Below are positions 45,564 through 53,397 of a stretch of DNA of 62,984 nt, piece after piece. The DNA comes from Rhodospirillaceae bacterium (GTDB taxonomy: Bacteria > Pseudomonadota > Alphaproteobacteria > Bin65). The position numbers and the translations under genes are program-made. The DNA lies in contig JAPPLJ010000053.1 in assembly GCA_028819475.1 (NCBI GenBank), positions 1 to 62,984 of the forward strand. The letters are read 5' to 3'. Under the pieces are notes generated by a model, which was given only the letters and a program-made list of their open reading frames with translations, was not told the DNA's origin and did not search any database. Each line of letters starts with the position of its first letter. The first letter of the stretch is position 1.

Positions 45564-45591
45564 AATCCGGGTTTCCTGAATCAGCCCGCCC

Positions 45592-45930
45592 ATGATCCCC
45601 CGCATCAAGGCGGCGATCTGGGTCGATGCGGAAATCCGGCGCTGCCGGGTCAACGGCATCGATGCCTACCTGGTGCGCCGGGGCGACGAGCATGCCGGCG
45701 CCATCCTGATCAAGCACAATCGGTTCGACGCCGGCTGCACCGTCTATGTGCCCACGACGTCGCCGGACGGCGGCCGGGCCTGGCGGCGCGGCACCGGCGA
45801 CGATCCGGTCCCGGAGGCCGACGCCGACGCCTATATCGCCCGCCAGCGCGGCTATGACCCGGACCTCTGGGTCGTCGAGATCGAAGACCCGCGCGACGCC
45901 TGGGCGCTGGCCGAGCCGGTTCTGGAGTAG
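45592..45930 (+). CDS. DUF1491 family protein
   Basis: 112 aa. RIKAAIWVDAEIRRCRVNGI, YLVRRGDEHAGAILIKHNRF and ADAYIARQRGYDPDLWVVEI match the alphaproteobacterial DUF1491 family end to end. Function unknown. No good ribosome-binding site; convergent with the SDR gene, 13 bp away. Confidence 0.85.
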   Translation: MIPRIKAAIWVDAEIRRCRVNGIDAYLVRRGDEHAGAILIKHNRFDAGCTVYVPTTSPDGGRAWRRGTGDDPVPEADADAYIARQRGYDPDLWVVEIEDPRDAWALAEPVLE

Positions 45931-45943
45931 GCCGCGCGCTGCG

Positions 45944-46711
45944 CTACGGCACGAACTTGTAGCCGCCGTCGGCGATGTGGGTCTGGCCGGTGGTGAAGCT
46001 GGAGCGCTCGCTCAGCAGGAAGTGGACCAGTTCGGCGATCTCCTCCGGCTGGCCGAAGCGCTTGAGGGCCGCTGCCGCGGTCAGCCGCTCGTGCGCCTCC
46101 TCCGACACGTCGGCCGTCATGTCCGTCTCGACATAGCCCGGCGCGACGCCGTTGACCCGCACCGCCGGGCCGAGCGCGGCGGCGCATTGCCGGACGAAAC
46201 CGATAATCGCCGCCTTCGACGTGCCGTAGGCGAACATGCGCTCGGTCGCGATCGGGTTCGGCACCAGGCCGAGCACCGAGGAGATGCAGACGATCCGGCC
46301 GAAGCCGCGCTCGACCATGCCGTCCTTGGCGCGCCAGACGGCGTGGAAGGTGCCGTCGAGATTGACCCGCATGATCTCGTGCCAGGTCTCGGCAGTCATG
46401 GAAAGCGCGTCGGCCGAGCGGGCGATGCCGGCGTTGGTGACCAGCAGGTCGACCGGGCCGAGCTCGCGCTCGACGGCGTCGAACATCGCCTCGGTTGCCG
46501 CCCGGTCGCCGACATCGGCCATGTAGACGCCCGCTGTGCCCCCGGTGGCCTCGATGGCCGCGCGGGTCTCTTCGGCCGCCTCCCGGTTGGCGGCGTAGTT
46601 GACCGCCACCTTTGCGCCGCTCGCCGCCAGGCGCAGGCAGATCGCCCGGCCGATGCCGCGCGATCCGCCCGTCACCAGGGCCGTGCGGCCCGCGAATTCC
46701 CCGTCGGTCAT
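45944..46711 (-). CDS. Short-chain dehydrogenase/reductase, FabG-like
   Basis: 255 aa. ALVTGGSRGIGRAICLRLA (NADP-binding), LVTNAGIA, ISSVLG (catalytic Ser) and FAYGTSKAAIIGF (Tyr-x3-Lys), then VNGVAPGYVETDM. Typical 3-oxoacyl-ACP/acetoacetyl-CoA reductase type. ATG 46711 is preferred to GTG 46723; neither has a strong site. Substrate unknown. Confidence 0.88.
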   Translation of the reverse strand: MTDGEFAGRTALVTGGSRGIGRAICLRLAASGAKVAVNYAANREAAEETRAAIEATGGTAGVYMADVGDRAATEAMFDAVERELGPVDLLVTNAGIARSADALSMTAETWHEIMRVNLDGTFHAVWRAKDGMVERGFGRIVCISSVLGLVPNPIATERMFAYGTSKAAIIGFVRQCAAALGPAVRVNGVAPGYVETDMTADVSEEAHERLTAAAALKRFGQPEEIAELVHFLLSERSSFTTGQTHIADGGYKFVP

Positions 46712-46766
46712 GGGGTCCTGCACGGGACCGGCGATATTTCCATCGCCGGCGGCCCGTTGCTACGGA

Positions 46767-47402
46767 CTATGCCAGCCCGAGCAGCGGCGCAACGTCGGTG
46801 CTTTCCCAGGCCGGCAGCGCCTCCATTCGGCCCATCCATGCGCTGAGGTTCGGATGCTCGCCGAGCGGGAGCTGCTGATACTGGTGCAGGTGCATCGGCG
46901 ACGCGACCGCGATATCGGCGATCGTCGGCTCCGGCGTCCCGCACAGCCAGTCCTGCCCGTCGAGCCGGTCGTCGAGAATCGCTGCATGCTTGTGGAAATT
47001 CGGCCCCTCGCCGTCGAGGATCGCCTGGTCCGGCTCCGCTTCGAGGATCGGCTTCACCACATTCTCGACCAGGTAGACGTAGCAGGTCGGGAACCAGGCG
47101 CTCGATTCCCAGAGCAGCCAGCGGTTGACGTCCGCCCGCGTCGCCAGGTCGCTCGGATAGGCCCCTTCGGCGCCGACCTTGTCCGCGCCGTATTGCAGGA
47201 TCGCGTTGGATTCCCAGAGCTTGAGATCGCCGTCGACCAGCGCGGGCAGGGCGGCGTTGGGGTTGATCGCCATGTAATCCGGCGACTGCTGGCCTTGCGT
47301 GAAATAGTCGACATCCTCGGAGTCGAACGCGACGCCCATATGCTTGAAACCGGCGACGACCTTGCGGCAGTTCACGGTACGCGGATCGTAGTAGAGCTTC
47401 AT
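46767..47402 (-). CDS. Glutathione S-transferase family protein
   Basis: 211 aa. N-terminal thioredoxin-like domain MKLYYDPRTVNCRKVVAGFK with INPNAALPALVDGDLKLWES (the conserved cis-Pro and ES motif), and an all-helical C-terminal domain with LCGTPEPTIADIAVASPMH. It lacks the zeta-class SSCSxR motif, so it is not an obvious maleylacetoacetate isomerase. GGGAGGA precedes ATG 47402. Confidence 0.88.
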   Translation of the reverse strand: MKLYYDPRTVNCRKVVAGFKHMGVAFDSEDVDYFTQGQQSPDYMAINPNAALPALVDGDLKLWESNAILQYGADKVGAEGAYPSDLATRADVNRWLLWESSAWFPTCYVYLVENVVKPILEAEPDQAILDGEGPNFHKHAAILDDRLDGQDWLCGTPEPTIADIAVASPMHLHQYQQLPLGEHPNLSAWMGRMEALPAWESTDVAPLLGLA

Positions 47403-47574
47403 CGGGATCCTCCCTTCCGGATTTGGCAGCCTGATTCCCGGGCGACGCCGCGGCGAAGCCGGACGGCCGGTCTCCCGGACTGGCGCGGACCCTAGCGCGC
47501 CGCCGCGTGCCGCCGCAAGAACGCGCCTCGTCCCACGATGCGCCTTGCCGCCGGTTCCTGAAAAAAAATGAACG

Positions 47575-47635
47575 GCGATCTTGAATATTTGGAATAAACC
47601 CTATATTATGAAAAATTACCAAAATGGCCGGATAC
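47575..47635 (+). promoter_or_regulatory. AT-rich island with a sigma-70-like promoter candidate
   Basis: In an otherwise GC-rich region, about 60 bases are AT-rich. TTGAAT (47581-47586) and TATTAT (47604-47609) are separated by 17 bp on the plus strand. No gene follows within 480 bp, so it could drive a small RNA or a long leader. This lies in the 705-base gene-free interval 47403-48107, which otherwise holds only repeats. Confidence 0.35.
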
Positions 47636-47655
47636 CCCCGGTCCTGCAATGAATC

Positions 47656-47680
47656 CTGACATTTCATGACACATCGCGAC
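47656..47680 (+). repeat. ATGAC 10-bp phased repeat, copy 3 (degenerate)
   Basis: CTGAC, ATGAC and GCGAC units at 10-bp spacing, preceded by GAATC. Only the central unit is perfect. Confidence 0.5.
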
Positions 47681-47690
47681 CTTCTCTTCC

Positions 47691-47840
47691 GTCATCCCGA
47701 TCGGACGCTCTTCCTCCGCGTCATGCCGACCGAGCGCAGCGCGTGGAGGGATCTCGGCTCAATCCATCGAATGGGCACAAGAATCCCGCGACGAGTTTCC
47801 TTCACTCCGCCGTCCGATGGGCGGCTCCGGTCGGAATGAC
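47691..47840 (+). repeat. Dispersed intergenic mosaic repeat, copy 3
   Basis: Bounded by GTCATCCCGATCGG and CCGGTCGGAATGAC, with the shared core GCGTGGAGGGATCTCGGCTC. It contains an extra internal GTCATGCCGACCGAGCG, so it looks like one element inserted in or fused to another. Confidence 0.7.
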
Positions 47841-47875
47841 GGACGCGGGCGAACGGGACGGCGCGAAAGCCGAAC

Positions 47876-47900
47876 ATGACGAATCATGACATTTCATGAC
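47876..47900 (+). repeat. ATGAC 10-bp phased repeat, copy 4
   Basis: Three perfect ATGAC units at 47876, 47886 and 47896, with spacers GAATC and ATTTC. Confidence 0.7.
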
Positions 47901-47979
47901 GCCCCGCCATCTCCCATGGGCTTCCCCGGACGGAGTGCAGCACCGATCCGGGGCGGCAGGAAGAGTGGAAACGGGAAAC

Positions 47980-48004
47980 ATGACGAATCATGACATTCCA
48001 TGAC
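47980..48004 (+). repeat. ATGAC 10-bp phased repeat, copy 5
   Basis: Three perfect ATGAC units at 47980, 47990 and 48000, with spacers GAATC and ATTCC; the left flank GGAAACGGGAA is shared with copies 1 and 6. It ends about 100 bp upstream of the SelW-like gene. Confidence 0.7.
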
Positions 48005-48107
48005 ACCCGCCGATATGGGTGCGGGGCGCTGGCCTGCCGGGTGGGCGCCCTGTATAGTCGCCGCGCGGCAGCGGCCGCCCGCGACGGGCCCGCGACAGGA
48101 GAATCGG

Positions 48108-48329
48108 ATGAAGTTCAGGATCGAATACTGCGTCGTTTGAAACTACGAGCCGCGCGCGCTCCGTGTGAGCGACAGGTTCTCCCGAATCGATGGCGCCGAG
48201 GTCGAACTGGTCAAGGGCGGGAACGGCGTGTTCGAGATCAGCCTCGACGGCGAACCGGTCTTTTCCAAGAAGGCGACCGGCCGCTTCCCGGAAGAGCACG
48301 AAATCGAAGCGATCGCCGATCGCGCCTGA
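48108..48329 (+). CDS. selW: SelW/Rdx-family selenoprotein candidate (in-frame UGA, CxxU motif)
   Basis: A 74-codon frame broken only by TGA at codon 11 (48138-48140). Reading that codon as selenocysteine gives MKFRIEYCVVUNYEPRAL, then the family-diagnostic GGNGVFEISLDGEPVFSKKA and TGRFPEEHEI, ending at TGA 48327-48329 (73 aa). SelW/Rdx proteins are small thioredoxin-fold oxidoreductases with CxxC or CxxU in this exact place before NY.PRA. AGGAGA lies 6 bases before ATG 48108. A stem-loop that fits bacterial SECIS rules follows the UGA. Codons after the UGA remain open and conserved-looking, which argues against a pseudogene. It is convergent with the MarR gene. Sec insertion also needs selA, selB, selC and selD elsewhere in the genome. 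Confidence 0.85.
48138..48171 (+). promoter_or_regulatory. UGA selenocysteine codon and candidate bacterial SECIS element
   Basis: TGA at 48138-48140 is followed by a 5-bp stem CGCTC (48157-48161) / GAGCG (48167-48171) with apical loop CGTGT. The loop starts 21 bases after the UGA and has G at its second position; known bacterial SECIS elements have the loop about 16-37 bases downstream and a G in the first two loop positions. A competing GAGC/GCTC pairing (48147-48150 with 48158-48161) exists, so the fold needs checking. Confidence 0.6.
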
Positions 48330-48346
48330 GGCCGGCCCTTCGCCAG

Positions 48347-48820
48347 TCAGGAACCGGCGGCCATCTCGTCCGCGACCTGCTGCAGGCGGGCGATGACCGT
48401 ATCGAGGATCGCCGCCTCGGCCGGGGTCAGCCGCGACAGCAATTCCCGTTCCCATTCCAGGGTGGCCGGGGCGACCTCGCCGTATACCGTGCGGCCGCCG
48501 GCGGTCAGCCGCAGGTGGGCCCGGCGGCGGTCGGCTGCGTCGACCTCGCGCGCGATATAACCGAAATCGAGCAGCCGCTTGACGGCCCGACTGACCTGCA
48601 CCTTGTCCATCCGGGTGCGGGCGCAGAGCGCCGTCTGGGTCAGCGGCCGGTCCGGGTCCATGCCCAGGACCGCCATCAGACGCCAGTCGGCAACCGACAG
48701 GCCGTGGCGCACTTCGTAGATCGCCGCGATTGCGCCGGAGACCGTATTCGACAGGATCGACAGGCGGTAAGGCAGGTAGGCTTCGAGATCGAGGCGCCGG
48801 GGTACAGCGGGACCGGCCAT
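48347..48820 (-). CDS. MarR-family transcriptional regulator
   Basis: 157 aa winged-helix regulator. [20 protein letters not shown] start helix, the HTH region [20 protein letters not shown], then [20 protein letters not shown] (the wing with the usual D-R-R). ATG 48820 follows GAGGA; the 8 extra codons upstream are rejected. It is divergent from hpd; the 20-bp palindrome between them overlaps the upstream region of both genes, so it probably represses hpd and itself in response to an aromatic acid, as HmgR/HpaR-type regulators do. Confidence 0.9.
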   Translation of the reverse strand: MAGPAVPRRLDLEAYLPYRLSILSNTVSGAIAAIYEVRHGLSVADWRLMAVLGMDPDRPLTQTALCARTRMDKVQVSRAVKRLLDFGYIAREVDAADRRRAHLRLTAGGRTVYGEVAPATLEWERELLSRLTPAEAAILDTVIARLQQVADEMAAGS

Positions 48821-48834
48821 GTTTTCCTCTTGAT

Positions 48835-48854
48835 TTAGTTTCAAATGAAACTAA
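48835..48854. promoter_or_regulatory. Perfect MarR-type operator palindrome
   Basis: TTAGTTTCAAATGAAACTAA: two perfect 9-bp arms around AA, in the 68-bp spacer between the MarR and hpd starts. The AT-rich half-site TTTCA is typical of MarR-family operators for aromatic-acid catabolism. Confidence 0.85.
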
Positions 48855-48888
48855 TATGGTTTCCGGAGGAAATCAAGGGAGCGGATTC

Positions 48889-49989
48889 ATGTCCGGGGCA
48901 ACACGACCCGCCGGCAATGGCGGCAGCGATGGGAGCTATCCGACGGGCAACCCGATGGGCACGGACGGCTTCGAATTCGTCGAATACACGGCGCCGGACC
49001 CGCAGGCGCTCGCCGGCCTGTTCGAGCGCATGGGTTTCCGCGCCGCCGCGCGGCACAGGCACAAGGATGTCACCCTCTACCGCCAGGGCGACGTGAACTT
49101 CATCCTGAACGCCGAGCCGGACAGCTTCGCCCAATCCTTCGCCCGGGTACACGGCCCCTCGGTCTGCGCCATGGCCTTCCGCGTGAAGGATGCCGTGAAG
49201 GCCTGGCAACGCGCCCTCGATCTCGGCGCCGAGCCGGGGCCGGACCAGGCCGGACCGATGGAGCTGAACATCCCGTCGATCAAGGGCATCGGCGGCTCGC
49301 TGATCTACCTTGTCGACCGCTACGGGGCGGGCGGGACGATCTACGATGTCGATTTCGAGATCGACGGGTCGCTCGATCACGACGGCGTCGGCTTCGAGGC
49401 GGTCGACCATCTCACCCACAACGTCCACCGTGGCCGGATGGACAGCTGGGCGGCCTTCTACGAACGGCTGTTCAACTTCCGCGAGATCAAATATTTCGAT
49501 ATCGAGGGCAAGCTGACCGGCCTCAAATCCCGCGCCATGACCAGCCCGTGCGGCCAAATCCGCATCCCGATCAACGAAAGCTCCGACGACAAGAGCCAGA
49601 TCGCCGAATATCTCGAGGCCTATAACGGCGAGGGTATCCAGCATATCGCGCTGTCGACCGCCGACATCTACCGGACGGTCGAGGCCATGCGCGCCCGCGG
49701 CACCGATTTCATGGCGACGCCGGACACCTATTACGACGGCATCGAGGCGCGCCTGCCCGGCCACGGCGAGCCGGTCGACGAGCTGAAGCGCCTGCAGATA
49801 CTGATCGACGGCGCGCCGACCGAAGACGGCGGCCGGCTGCTCCAGATCTTCACCGAAAACGCCATCGGGCCGATCTTCTACGAGGTCATCCAGCGCAAGG
49901 GCGACGATGGCTTCGGCGAGGGCAACTTCCAGGCCCTGTTCGAGAGCATCGAGCTTGACCAGCTGCGCCGCGGCGTGTTGAAGGCATAG
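48889..49989 (+). CDS. hpd: 4-hydroxyphenylpyruvate dioxygenase
   Basis: 366 aa. It converts 4-hydroxyphenylpyruvate to homogentisate in tyrosine degradation. The two VOC halves are visible; iron ligands are H174 (AVDHLTHNV), H252 (IQHIALST) and E332 (FYEVIQRKG), with [14 protein letters not shown] conserved. ATG 48889 has AGGGAG at proper distance; ATG 48856 upstream sits almost inside the operator and is rejected. It is cotranscribed with the FAH-family gene. Confidence 0.95.
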   Translation: MSGATRPAGNGGSDGSYPTGNPMGTDGFEFVEYTAPDPQALAGLFERMGFRAAARHRHKDVTLYRQGDVNFILNAEPDSFAQSFARVHGPSVCAMAFRVKDAVKAWQRALDLGAEPGPDQAGPMELNIPSIKGIGGSLIYLVDRYGAGGTIYDVDFEIDGSLDHDGVGFEAVDHLTHNVHRGRMDSWAAFYERLFNFREIKYFDIEGKLTGLKSRAMTSPCGQIRIPINESSDDKSQIAEYLEAYNGEGIQHIALSTADIYRTVEAMRARGTDFMATPDTYYDGIEARLPGHGEPVDELKRLQILIDGAPTEDGGRLLQIFTENAIGPIFYEVIQRKGDDGFGEGNFQALFESIELDQLRRGVLKA

Positions 49990-50067
49990 CGCCGCCGGCC
50001 CGGCCTCCTTTTGCGCCATCCTGTTGCGCCGGCCGCGCCGCAGTCCATCTCGGAAAGGGCCCTTCGC

Positions 50068-51060
50068 ATGAAACTCGGAACGCTCAAGGAAGGCGGCCGG
50101 GACGGTACGCTCGTCGTCGTCTCGCGCGATCTGGCCTATGCCGTGCGGGCGGGCGGCATCGCGCCGACCCTGCAGGCGGCGCTGGACGACTGGGCGGTGG
50201 CCGAAGCGCCGCTGCACGGCCTGTACGACGACCTGAACGCCGGCCGGGCGCCGGGCGCGTTCGACTTCGACCCGGCGGCCTGCGCCTCGCCGCTGCCGCG
50301 CGCCTACCAGTTCGTCGATGGCAGCGCCTACCTCAACCACGTTGCCTTGGTGCGCAAGGCGCGCGGCGCGTCCATGCCGCCGGAATTCCTCGACGATCCG
50401 CTGATGTACCAGGCCGAGAGCGACGCCTTCTACGGCCCGCGCGACGACATCCCGATGGCGAGCGAGAGCTACGGCATCGACTTCGAATCCGAGGTTGCCG
50501 TGGTCGTAGACGACACGCCGATGGGCGCGAGTCCGGAGCGGTGCGCCGGGCGCATCCGCCTCGCCGCGATCCTCAACGATGTCAGCCTGCGCGGCCTGAT
50601 CCCGGCCGAACTGGCCAAGGGCTTCGGCTTCCTCAACGGCAAGGGCAGCACGGCCTTTTCGCCGGTCGCCGTCACCCTCGACGAGCTCGGCGGCGCCTGG
50701 CGCGACGGCAAGGTCCATCTGCCGCTGGTCACACACTGGAACGGCCGGGAATTCGGCCGGCCCAATGCCGGGGTGGACATGAATTTCAGCCTGCCGCGGC
50801 TGGTCTCCCACGCCGCGAAGACCCGCCGGCTCGGCGCCGGCACGATCGTCGGCTCGGGCACGGTCTCCAACGTCGACCCGAAGGACGGCTATTCCTGCAT
50901 CGCCGAAATCCGCGCCATCGAGACCGTTGAACACGGCGCGCCGAACACGCCGTTCATGGCGTTCGGCGACACCGTCCGGGTCGAGATGTTCGACGACGCC
51001 GGCGCCTCCATTTTCGGCGCCATCGAGCAGCAGGTGGTGCGCTACACGCCGCCCGCCTGA
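50068..51060 (+). CDS. Fumarylacetoacetate hydrolase family protein
   Basis: 331 aa. YGIDFESEVAVVVDD carries the E-x-E metal ligands, then LNDVSLRGLIPAEL, KGFGFLNGKGSTAFSPVAV and GTIVGSGTVSN. This matches the bacterial FAH enzymes that cleave fumarylacetoacetate to fumarate and acetoacetate at the end of homogentisate degradation. It sits 78 bp after hpd. The intervening enzyme, homogentisate dioxygenase, is not in the window. Confidence 0.9.
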   Translation: MKLGTLKEGGRDGTLVVVSRDLAYAVRAGGIAPTLQAALDDWAVAEAPLHGLYDDLNAGRAPGAFDFDPAACASPLPRAYQFVDGSAYLNHVALVRKARGASMPPEFLDDPLMYQAESDAFYGPRDDIPMASESYGIDFESEVAVVVDDTPMGASPERCAGRIRLAAILNDVSLRGLIPAELAKGFGFLNGKGSTAFSPVAVTLDELGGAWRDGKVHLPLVTHWNGREFGRPNAGVDMNFSLPRLVSHAAKTRRLGAGTIVGSGTVSNVDPKDGYSCIAEIRAIETVEHGAPNTPFMAFGDTVRVEMFDDAGASIFGAIEQQVVRYTPPA

Positions 51061-51115
51061 GATCCTGCAGGCCCGGCGCCGCCGAATCGGAGGCCCGGGG
51101 CCGTCCCTTCGGCGG

Positions 51116-51850
51116 TCAACCGGGCGGGCTGTCGCCGCAAGCGGCCGGCGGTTCGCGCCAGTCGCGATCGATCAGCGGGTCGGGCGCGCAATTGGCGCGC
51201 ACCAGGTCCGGGTTCCGGAGCTTCACCGTGCGTCCGGACACCGAAACGCCATATTCGCGCAGTGCGGCGAATGCCCGGGATACGCTTTCCGGGGTCATGC
51301 CGAGTTGAACGGCCAGCTGCTGCTTGGGGACCGGCAGCGCGAACGCGATGCTGCCGGTCCTGTCGCACTGGGAAATCAGATAACAGCCCAGCCGCTGCGT
51401 TGCGCTTCGCAGGTTGAGGTTCTTGATCCGGCGGATGATCGTCCGGACTTGCCGCGCCTGTTCGCCCATCAGGTTCAGGGCCAGGAGATGGTCGGACGCC
51501 GCGCCGTCCCTGACGCTTCGCGCGGGGATCGACACCAGCTCTACCGGCGCGACCGCGATCCCGCCCGCCAGGCTGGGCGCATCGGTGAGTACCGCAGCCA
51601 GAACGAAGCAATCCATCGGTTCGCAGGACTGGACGACGGTCTCGCGCCCGTCCGGTCCCTTGCCGATCAGGTCGACATTTCCCTCGAGCAGCACGTCGAG
51701 AAAGGCCGGCCTTGCGCCCTGTTCCGCAACCAGTGCGCCAGCGGGCAGGCGGCGGACCCGTGCGTCGCGGAAAACCGCCTCCAGCGTTTCGCGGGAGACA
51801 CCGGAAAACGGGCCGATCGAGGCAAGCCGATTGAGGATCTCGCTGTTCAC
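51116..51850 (-). CDS. Crp/Fnr-family transcriptional regulator, NarR/DNR-like by context
   Basis: 244 aa from GTG 51850; a GTG at 51901 would add RCPACPNL and 17 residues, and no ATG is available in frame. The cyclic-nucleotide-like beta-barrel starts at LPAGALVAEQGARP, the dimer helix is near ALNLMGEQARQVRTIIRRIK, and the C-terminal HTH is PKQQLAVQLGMTPESVSRAF with recognition residues E-x-x-S-R, the FNR specificity. The FNR four-cysteine pattern is not convincing, so it may sense NO or nitrite rather than oxygen. It is divergent from narK, like Paracoccus NarR. Confidence 0.85.
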   Translation of the reverse strand: MNSEILNRLASIGPFSGVSRETLEAVFRDARVRRLPAGALVAEQGARPAFLDVLLEGNVDLIGKGPDGRETVVQSCEPMDCFVLAAVLTDAPSLAGGIAVAPVELVSIPARSVRDGAASDHLLALNLMGEQARQVRTIIRRIKNLNLRSATQRLGCYLISQCDRTGSIAFALPVPKQQLAVQLGMTPESVSRAFAALREYGVSVSGRTVKLRNPDLVRANCAPDPLIDRDWREPPAACGDSPPG

Positions 51851-51919
51851 CGGGGAACTGCCAGTCAGGTTCGGGCAAGCCGGACATCGCGGACTTAACA
51901 CAGCGATAAAAATCGACTC

Positions 51920-51959
51920 TTGATCTAGATCATTTTTTCCCCCGGCCGCGGCACATAAT
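51920..51959 (+). promoter_or_regulatory. FNR/DNR-type box and -10 element upstream of narK
   Basis: TTGATCTAGATCAT at 51920-51933 matches the TTGAT-N4-ATCAA consensus with one mismatch. CATAAT at 51954-51959 is a good -10. With the start predicted near 51966, the box is centred about 40 bp upstream, the position of class II FNR-type activation. It also lies upstream of the divergent Crp/Fnr gene, allowing autoregulation. Confidence 0.75.
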
Positions 51960-52010
51960 GTTCGGCGAAAGCCGCGAATGCGTCGCCGCAAATTCGGGGA
52001 GCCTCGTTCC

Positions 52011-53339
52011 ATGCACGACCTGACGGAGGTAACCGGGGGCGACCGCTACCGTGCGCTCGGCCTGAGTACTTTCTCCTTCACTGTGTGTTTCGCCGTCTGG
52101 ACGATCTTTTCGATCATCGGCGTCAAGATCAAACAGGATCTCGGTCTGTCGGAGACAGAATTCGGCATTCTGGTGGCAACGCCGGTCCTCACCGGGTCGG
52201 TCAGCCGGATATTCCTGGGCGTATGGACGGAGCAATATGGCGGACGCCTCGTCTTCACCATCCAGATGCTGGCGACCGCAGTCGCGTGCTGGCTGCTGTC
52301 CGAGGTGCAGACCTACGAGGTGTTCCTGATCGCGGCCCTCGGTGTCGGGCTGGCCGGCGGGTCGTTCATCGTCGGCATCGCCTACACGTCTCAATGGTTC
52401 GAGAAACAGCATCAGGGCACGGCCCTGGGCATTTTCGGCGTCGGCAATGTCGGCGCTGCAGTCACCAATTTCGGCGCGCCGTTCCTGGTGCTGGCCTTCG
52501 GCTGGGAACAGACCGCGCAGATCTATGCCGTCGTGCTCGCGCTGACCGCCGTCGCGTTCTTCTTCCTGGCCAAGCCGGATCCCTCCGAGGTGGCGCGCAA
52601 GCGCGAGGGGCTCAAGCCGGTTTCGGCCAAAGAGCAGCTCGCACCGCTCAAGAACATGCAGGTCTGGCGCTTTGCCACCTATTATTTCTTCGTGTTCGGC
52701 GGCTTCGTCGCGCTCGCGTCCTACCTGCCGCGCTTCTATGTCGGCGCCTACGACCTGTCGCTCGCCACCGCCGGAATGCTGGCGGCGGCCTATTCCATGC
52801 CCGGTTCGGTCTTCCGCGCGCTCGGCGGCTGGATGTCGGACAAGTGGGGCGCGCGCTTCGTGATGTACCTGACCTTCATCGTGTCGCTGGCCTGCCTGTT
52901 CATCATGAGCTACCCGAGCACACGGTACACGGTGCAGGGGATCGAAGGACCGATCGAGTTTACCTTCGGAGTCAGCCTGACGGTCTTCGTCATCCTGAGC
53001 GTGCTGCTCGGTTTCGTGATGTCGCTCGGCAAGGCCGCCGTTTACAAACACATCCCGGTCTACTACCCGCACCATGTCGGCTCCGTCGGCGGGCTGGTCG
53101 GCATGATCGGCGGCCTCGGCGGCTTCGTCCTGCCGATCACGTTCGGCATTCTCAACGACTGGTTCGGCGTCTGGACCAGTTCCTTCATGCTGATGTTCGC
53201 AATCGTGCTGGTGAGCACGGTCTGGATGCACGTCGCCATCCGTCTCATGGAGCGCCGCCGCCATCCGGGGCTCGCCGAAGAGCGCTATCTCAGCGACGTT
53301 CCGAACGAGCCGGAACCGGCACCGGCCTCCGCGCAGTAA
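52011..53339 (+). CDS. narK1: NarK1-type nitrate/nitrite transporter (MFS)
   Basis: 442 aa, 12 TM helices. GIFGVGNVGAAVTNFGAPFL and GLVGMIGGLGGFVLPITFGI are the two nitrate-signature regions, and TPVLTGSVSRIFLGVWTEQYGGR supplies a substrate arginine. NarK1 types act as nitrate/proton symporters. ATG 52011 has GGGGAG upstream; in-frame ATG 51978 is an alternative. It is the first gene of the nitrate operon under the FNR-type box. Confidence 0.92.
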   Translation: MHDLTEVTGGDRYRALGLSTFSFTVCFAVWTIFSIIGVKIKQDLGLSETEFGILVATPVLTGSVSRIFLGVWTEQYGGRLVFTIQMLATAVACWLLSEVQTYEVFLIAALGVGLAGGSFIVGIAYTSQWFEKQHQGTALGIFGVGNVGAAVTNFGAPFLVLAFGWEQTAQIYAVVLALTAVAFFFLAKPDPSEVARKREGLKPVSAKEQLAPLKNMQVWRFATYYFFVFGGFVALASYLPRFYVGAYDLSLATAGMLAAAYSMPGSVFRALGGWMSDKWGARFVMYLTFIVSLACLFIMSYPSTRYTVQGIEGPIEFTFGVSLTVFVILSVLLGFVMSLGKAAVYKHIPVYYPHHVGSVGGLVGMIGGLGGFVLPITFGILNDWFGVWTSSFMLMFAIVLVSTVWMHVAIRLMERRRHPGLAEERYLSDVPNEPEPAPASAQ

Positions 53340-53397
53340 GGGATCCCGGCTCGTCGGCCATTTCGTGGACGGCAACAGGAAACGGAGAGGGAATCAG

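Noticed and set aside
48108..48140. Interpreting the SelW-like gene as a pseudogene or a 10-codon ORF
   Set aside because: The frame after the TGA stays open for 62 codons with family-specific motifs, and the TGA sits exactly where CxxU selenoproteins have Sec.
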